A DNA stretch of 11,218 nt, taken from the NCBI GenBank assembly GCA_946478765.1, contig CAMLDH010000097.1, forward strand, positions 1 to 11,218, in the 5' to 3' direction. A program made the translations under genes and the position numbers. The notes below the pieces were generated by a model. That model saw only the letters and a program-made list of their open reading frames with translations, was not told where the DNA came from and searched no databases. Of the stretch, positions 7,741 to 11,218 are shown piece after piece. The stretch comes from an uncultured Oxalobacteraceae bacterium. GTDB taxonomy: Bacteria; Pseudomonadota; Gammaproteobacteria; Burkholderiales; Burkholderiaceae. How positions within the stretch are numbered: the first letter of the stretch is position 1; every line of letters starts with the position of its first letter.

Positions 7741-9600
7741 ATGAATCGCTATCCCGTCTGGAAATACATCATTATCGTCGTCGCATTGCTGCTCGGCGTG
7801 TTGTATACATTGCCGAACTTCTTTGGGCAATCGCCCGCAGTACAAATCGGCAGCGCAAAAGCCACGGTCAAGGTGACCAGTTCGACGATGGGGTTGGTGG
7901 AGCAGGCGTTGCAAAAGAACGGCATCAAGCCGGAAGGGGTGTCTTTCGAAGAAATCGGCAATCAGGGGACGGTACGCGCGCGTTTCCCCGATACCGATAC
8001 CCAATTCAAGGCAAAAGCGCTGCTTGAAAAAGAACTGAATACCGATCCGGCCGATCCGACTTATATCGTTGCATTCAACCTGTTGCCGAATACGCCGAAA
8101 TGGCTGCAAAGCCTGCATGCGGCGCCGATGTATCTCGGTCTCGATTTGCAGGGCGGCGTGCATTTCCTGATGCAAGTCGATACCAAAGGCGCATTGAACA
8201 AACGGGTGCAAGGGCTGCAAGCAAGCGTGCGCAGTTTGTTGCGCGACAAGAATATCCGCCATGCCGGCATCTCCCGTAACGGCGACGTGATCGAAGTGCA
8301 GTTCCGTGAGCAGGACACGCGCGTGAAGGCGAAGGAAGTATTGGCGTCGCAACTGCCGGATGTATTGCTGACGGAGTCGCCTGACGCAGCCGATTTGAAG
8401 TTGGCCGTCACATTGAAACCCGCCGCGCTGAAGCAAACGATCGAAGAGGGTGTCGCGCAAAATATCACGACGTTGTCCAAGCGCGTCAATGAATTGGGCG
8501 TCTCCGAACCGCTGATTCAGCGCTCCGGCGCCGACCGCATCGTGGTGGAGCTGCCGGGCGTGCAGGACGTGTCGCGCGCCAAGGACATCATTGGCCGTAC
8601 CGCCACCCTGGAAGTGCGCATGGTCGATGAATCGGTGATGCGCGGCACCGAAGAGACGGCGGCCATTCCGTTCGGTTCTGAATTGTTCAGGGTCGGAAGA
8701 GGTGCGCCGGCCGTTTTGTACAAAGAGCCGATCATCACCGGTGACTATATTGCCAGCGCATCGGCCAGTTTCGATCAGAACCAGCAACCGGCGGTCAGCA
8801 TCGACCTGAACGGCGACGGCGGTCGCAAGATGCGCGAAGCAACCCGCGGCAAGATCGGCAAGTCGATGGCGATTGTGCTGTTTGAAAAAGGCAAGGGCGA
8901 AGTGTTGACGGTTGCAACGATACGCGACGAGTTGGGCGCGCGCTTCCAGATCACCGGCATGGGGTCGGCAGAAGCCGCCAGCGATTTGGCTTTGCTGCTG
9001 CGCGCCGGTTCGCTGGCCGCGCCGATGGACATTATCGAAGAACGCACGATCGGTCCGCAACTCGGCGCCGACAATATCAGGAAGGGCTTCAACTCGACGC
9101 TCTACGGCTTTGCCGCGATTGCGGTTTTCATGATGTTGTACTACCTGTTGTTCGGCTTCTTCAGCGTGTTTGCGCTGGCGGTGAATCTGCTGCTGCTGAT
9201 CGCGATTTTATCCATGCTGCAGGCTGCGTTGACCTTGCCTGGTATCGCGGCGATCGCGTTCACCCTGGGTATGGCGATTGATGCGAACGTGCTGATCAAT
9301 GAGCGCATCAGGGAAGAGCTGCGCTCAGGGAATTCGCCGCAAGCGGCAATTGCCGCAGGTTTCGATCGCGCCTGGGCGACGATCCTGGATTCCAACGTAA
9401 CGACCTTGATCGCCGGTCTGGCGCTGCTGATTTTCGGCTCCGGTGCGATTCGCGGTTTTGCGGTGGTGCATTGCCTGGGTATTTTGACGTCGATTTTCTC
9501 GGCGGTATTCGTGTCGCGCGGCATCGCGAACCTGTGGTACGGCCGCAAGAAGAAATTGACCGGACTGTCGATCGGGCAGATCTGGAAACCGACCGTTTAA
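7741..9600 (+). CDS. secD: Protein translocase subunit SecD
   Basis: SecD, with SecF, uses the proton gradient to pull secreted proteins through the SecYEG channel on the periplasmic side. The 619-residue protein (E. coli SecD is 615) has an N-terminal membrane helix (about 8-26) and a large periplasmic P1 region starting around 30. That region carries the family motif Y-L-G-L-D-L-Q-G-G-V-H-F at 131-142. A second conserved periplasmic block, G-A-D-R-I-V-V-E-L-P-G-V, lies at 263-274. Five C-terminal helices follow between about 452 and 600. The fourth membrane segment contains G-M-A-I-D-A-N-V-L-I-N-E-R-I-R-E-E (510-526). Asp514 corresponds to the proton-path aspartate D519 of E. coli SecD. The ATG at 7741 has only a weak GAG nearby upstream. 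The gene sits between yajC and secF on the same strand. Confidence 0.97.
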   Translation: MNRYPVWKYIIIVVALLLGVLYTLPNFFGQSPAVQIGSAKATVKVTSSTMGLVEQALQKNGIKPEGVSFEEIGNQGTVRARFPDTDTQFKAKALLEKELNTDPADPTYIVAFNLLPNTPKWLQSLHAAPMYLGLDLQGGVHFLMQVDTKGALNKRVQGLQASVRSLLRDKNIRHAGISRNGDVIEVQFREQDTRVKAKEVLASQLPDVLLTESPDAADLKLAVTLKPAALKQTIEEGVAQNITTLSKRVNELGVSEPLIQRSGADRIVVELPGVQDVSRAKDIIGRTATLEVRMVDESVMRGTEETAAIPFGSELFRVGRGAPAVLYKEPIITGDYIASASASFDQNQQPAVSIDLNGDGGRKMREATRGKIGKSMAIVLFEKGKGEVLTVATIRDELGARFQITGMGSAEAASDLALLLRAGSLAAPMDIIEERTIGPQLGADNIRKGFNSTLYGFAAIAVFMMLYYLLFGFFSVFALAVNLLLLIAILSMLQAALTLPGIAAIAFTLGMAIDANVLINERIREELRSGNSPQAAIAAGFDRAWATILDSNVTTLIAGLALLIFGSGAIRGFAVVHCLGILTSIFSAVFVSRGIANLWYGRKKKLTGLSIGQIWKPTV

Positions 9601-9604
9601 GTTA

Positions 9605-9658
9605 TTGGGGGACAGCGTTGATAAGGCGCCACCGTGCGTCGAATTACGCTGTCCCCAA
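9605..9658. repeat. REP-like inverted repeat between secD and secF
   Basis: TTGGGGGACAGCGT (9605-9618) and ACGCTGTCCCCAA (9646-9658) are reverse complements over 13 bp with a single extra G in the left arm. They enclose 27 nt that include a GGCGCC palindrome (9625-9630). The unit begins 4 nt after the secD stop and ends 9 nt before the secF ribosome-binding site. No T-run follows, so it is not an intrinsic terminator. From memory, GGGGACAG-type arms are common in repetitive extragenic palindromes linked to REP-associated transposases. A copy count in the genome would settle this. Such a stem could lower or protect secF mRNA relative to secD. Confidence 0.7.
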
Positions 9659-9667
9659 CTGATTAAA

Positions 9668-9674
9668 AGAGGAA
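9668..9674 (+). promoter_or_regulatory. Strong ribosome-binding site of secF
   Basis: AGAGGAA lies 3-4 nt before the ATG at 9678. It is the most consensus-like Shine-Dalgarno sequence among the Sec genes here. This suggests secF initiates independently of secD despite the inverted repeat between them. Confidence 0.7.
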
Positions 9675-9677
9675 GCA

Positions 9678-10622
9678 ATGGAGTTTTTCCGCATCAAAAA
9701 AGATATTCCGTTCATGCGCCATGCGTTGATTTTCAACGTGATTTCGGCGCTGACTTTTGTCGCGGCGGTGTTCTTCCTGTTCTCCAAGGGATTGCATCTG
9801 TCGATCGAATTCACCGGTGGCACCGTGATGGAAGTCGCGTATCCGAAGGCGGCGGATCTCGAGAGTATCCGCAAGACGATCGAGGGCCTGGGTTATACCG
9901 ACAATCAGGTACAGAGTTTCGGTACCGCGCACGATGTGCTGATCCGCCTGCCGACGCAAAAGAACGTCAATTCTTCGCAGTTGAGCGACAAGGTCATGTC
10001 TGCGTTGAAAGCGCAAGACAATAGTGTGGAGAAGCGGCGCGTCGAGTATGTCGGACCGCAGGTTGGTGAAGAACTAGCGCACGATGGCTTGATGGCGCTG
10101 GGCATGGTGGTGATCGGCATCATGCTTTACCTCGCATTTCGTTTCGAGTGGAAATTTGCAGTGGCGGCAATTATCGCCAACCTGCATGACGTGATCATCA
10201 TTCTTGGCTTCTTTGCATTCTTCCAGTGGGAATTCTCGTTGCCCGTGCTGGCGGCGGTGCTCGCGGTGCTGGGTTATTCGGTCAATGAGTCGGTGGTCGT
10301 GTTCGACCGCGTGCGCGAGACCTTCCGCGACCGTCGCTACGGCAAGCTGGGCACGCCCGATGTGATGAACCATGCGATTACCAGCACGATTTCACGCACC
10401 ATCATCACGCACGGTTCGACCCAGATGATGGTGTTGTCGATGCTGTTGTTCGGCGGCCCGACGCTGCATTATTTTGCGGTCGCACTCACCATCGGCATCC
10501 TGTTCGGTATCTACTCGTCGGTGTTTGTCGCCGCCGCGGTGGCGATGTGGCTGGGCGTCAAGCGCGAAGACCTGATCAAGCCGGTGAAAGAAAAGGATGA
10601 AACGGGCGGCGCTGTCGTGTAA
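9678..10622 (+). CDS. secF: Protein translocase subunit SecF
   Basis: SecF pairs with SecD to form the proton-driven export motor of the inner membrane. The 314-residue protein (E. coli SecF is 323) has membrane helix 1 at about 16-35. The motif G-L-H-L-S-I-E-F-T-G-G-T follows at 38-49, then a periplasmic domain to about 125 and V-G-P-Q-V-G-E-E-L at 125-133. Five further helices lie between about 135 and 293. The key membrane motif is G-Y-S-V-N-E-S-V-V-V-F-D-R-V-R-E at 199-214. Glu204 stands where E. coli SecF has Asp213, and E-F-T-G-G replaces the more usual D-F-T-G-G. Both changes keep the acid and look functional. The ATG at 9678 is supported by AGAGGAA just upstream. Although 77 nt and an inverted repeat separate it from secD, the gene belongs to the same operon and ends at a clear terminator. 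Confidence 0.97.
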   Translation: MEFFRIKKDIPFMRHALIFNVISALTFVAAVFFLFSKGLHLSIEFTGGTVMEVAYPKAADLESIRKTIEGLGYTDNQVQSFGTAHDVLIRLPTQKNVNSSQLSDKVMSALKAQDNSVEKRRVEYVGPQVGEELAHDGLMALGMVVIGIMLYLAFRFEWKFAVAAIIANLHDVIIILGFFAFFQWEFSLPVLAAVLAVLGYSVNESVVVFDRVRETFRDRRYGKLGTPDVMNHAITSTISRTIITHGSTQMMVLSMLLFGGPTLHYFAVALTIGILFGIYSSVFVAAAVAMWLGVKREDLIKPVKEKDETGGAVV

Positions 10623-10638
10623 CAGCGCATCTAGGTTG

Positions 10639-10670
10639 AAAAAAGCCAGCGGTCGCGCTGGCTTTTTTTT
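10639..10670. terminator. Bidirectional intrinsic terminator between secF and marR
   Basis: A-run plus GCCAGCG (10639-10651) pairs with CGCTGGC plus T-run (10656-10668) around a 4-nt loop, followed by T's to 10670. The T-run of eight serves rightward transcription from secF. The run of six A's becomes six T's on the minus strand and serves the convergent marR gene. Confidence 0.93.
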
Positions 10671-10699
10671 CGACTGCGCTTGAGGGGAGCGCGCCAGTG

Positions 10700-11140
10700 C
10701 TACTTTTTCGCGCGGCTTGCCGTCAAATGGACTTTGAGTTTCCCCAGTTCGCGCTCCAGCGACGCGAAATCCTGTTCGCTGTAGCCGGAAAACGGTTCTT
10801 TGCAAAATTGTACTTGCTGATGGAACACGCGGTCGAATTCACGTGCGCCTGCCACGGTCAACTGCACGACGGTGCTGCGCCTGTCCTCGGTCTTGCAAAT
10901 GCGCCTGACCAGGCCTTTGCTTTCGAGCCGGTCGACCACGCCGGTCAAGGTGCCCTTGGTAATCAGCGTTTTCTCGCCCAATTCCTTGAATGTCATACCC
11001 GCGGTATTGCCCAGCGTCGCGATGATGTCGAATTGCGACGGGGTGAGGTCGAAGGTGCGCACATGCGCGCCGGACAGCTGCTCGAATGCATGGTAGCACT
11101 CGGCCAGCAAACGGATGCTGCGCAAGTAGCGTTCTTTCAT
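10700..11140 (-). CDS. MarR-family transcriptional regulator
   Basis: This 146-residue protein has the MarR winged helix-turn-helix layout. N-terminal dimerisation helices (about 4-25) are followed by L-T-P-S-Q-F-D-I-I-A-T-L (32-43), the recognition region M-T-F-K-E-L-G-E-K-T-L-I-T-K-G-T-L-T-G-V-V-D-R-L-E (49-73), and the wing with D-R-R-S at 86-89. C-terminal dimerisation helices run from about 96 to 140. MarR proteins bind DNA as dimers and usually respond to small ligands or oxidants. Cysteines occur at 15, 82 and 113, but none sits in a recognisable OhrR peroxide-sensor motif, so the signal is unknown. The ATG at 11140 has no clear Shine-Dalgarno sequence. The gene is convergent to secF and bracketed by terminators on both sides, so it is probably transcribed alone. 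No target gene is visible. Confidence 0.9.
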   Translation of the reverse strand: MKERYLRSIRLLAECYHAFEQLSGAHVRTFDLTPSQFDIIATLGNTAGMTFKELGEKTLITKGTLTGVVDRLESKGLVRRICKTEDRRSTVVQLTVAGAREFDRVFHQQVQFCKEPFSGYSEQDFASLERELGKLKVHLTASRAKK

Positions 11141-11144
11141 GGCG

Positions 11145-11165
11145 GGTGTTTCGCGGTATGGTGTT
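11145..11165. promoter_or_regulatory. Candidate marR promoter/operator region with a GGTGTT direct repeat
   Basis: Only about 39 nt separate the upstream terminator from the marR ATG, so the promoter must lie here or overlap the terminator. GGTGTT occurs twice (11145-11150 and 11160-11165), 15 nt apart. No convincing sigma-70 hexamers are seen. Autoregulatory binding is a guess from location. Confidence 0.2.
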
Positions 11166-11179
11166 AATGCGGATTGGTG

Positions 11180-11209
11180 AAAAAAAAGCCGGCCTTCCCG
11201 GCCGGCTTT
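11180..11209 (-). terminator. Intrinsic terminator of an unseen minus-strand gene at the right edge
   Basis: GCCGGCC (11188-11194) and GGCCGGC (11200-11206) form a 7-bp GC stem extended by A-T pairs, with a 5-nt loop. On the minus strand it ends in a run of eight T's, so it stops leftward transcription coming from beyond the window and insulates marR. In the plus direction only three T's follow. Confidence 0.9.
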
Positions 11210-11218
11210 GGCATCAGT

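Noticed and set aside
7693..9060. A 455-codon minus-strand frame inside secD
   Set aside because: It lies opposite secD in codon register and its product is His/Arg/Gln-rich without motifs, which is a shadow of GC-rich coding DNA.
10700..11140. MarR protein as the organic peroxide sensor OhrR
   Set aside because: Cys15 is near the N-terminus but lacks the usual OhrR sequence around the reactive cysteine, and no ohr gene is adjacent.

Overview
This window is a core-chromosome segment of a Betaproteobacterium. Several things point to Burkholderiales, most likely an Oxalobacteraceae-type organism such as Herminiimonas or Herbaspirillum: the protein flavour, the GC-rich codon use in which TTA, CTA and TCA are rare, TAAAAT-type -10 elements, and the gene orders recG-oxyR-ubiA and queA-tgt-yajC-secD-secF. 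The placement is inferred from recall of family and gene order, not from a search.

Left part (1-4886, all minus strand). At the left edge is a small envelope or stress cluster transcribed leftwards: a DUF883 (YqjD/ElaB-like) tail-anchored protein, a two-helix YqjE-like 'phage holin family' protein, and the first codons of a third gene that by position would be YqjK-like. To its right lie ubiA (ubiquinone biosynthesis), oxyR (peroxide sensor with Cys199/Cys208) and recG (branched-DNA helicase). They are transcribed recG -> oxyR -> ubiA with gaps of 39 and 33 nt, which suggests one operon.

Middle and right part (4986-10622, plus strand). A divergent intergenic region separates recG from queA-tgt, which encode two consecutive steps relevant to queuosine in tRNA. 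Next come yajC, secD and secF, the accessory subunits of the Sec protein-export machinery. yajC has its own extended -10 promoter, but I see no strong terminator after tgt, so read-through from queA-tgt is possible. A bidirectional terminator ends secF and also faces the convergent marR gene (10700-11140, minus strand). A second terminator at the right edge ends an unseen minus-strand gene and insulates marR.

Every gene here is a recognised family. I found no cryptic multi-gene system, CRISPR array, tRNA, rRNA or prophage. The features most worth a second look are non-coding: a 13-bp, REP-like inverted repeat (GGGGACAGCGT arms) lying exactly between the secD stop and the secF ribosome-binding site; overlapping inverted repeats in the yajC-secD gap; an extremely AT-rich patch at the queA/tgt junction; and the hairpin-bearing, Shine-Dalgarno-poor recG/queA divergent region. 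No gene-free stretch exceeds 300 bases. The largest (7142-7354) holds the tgt 3' end and the yajC promoter.
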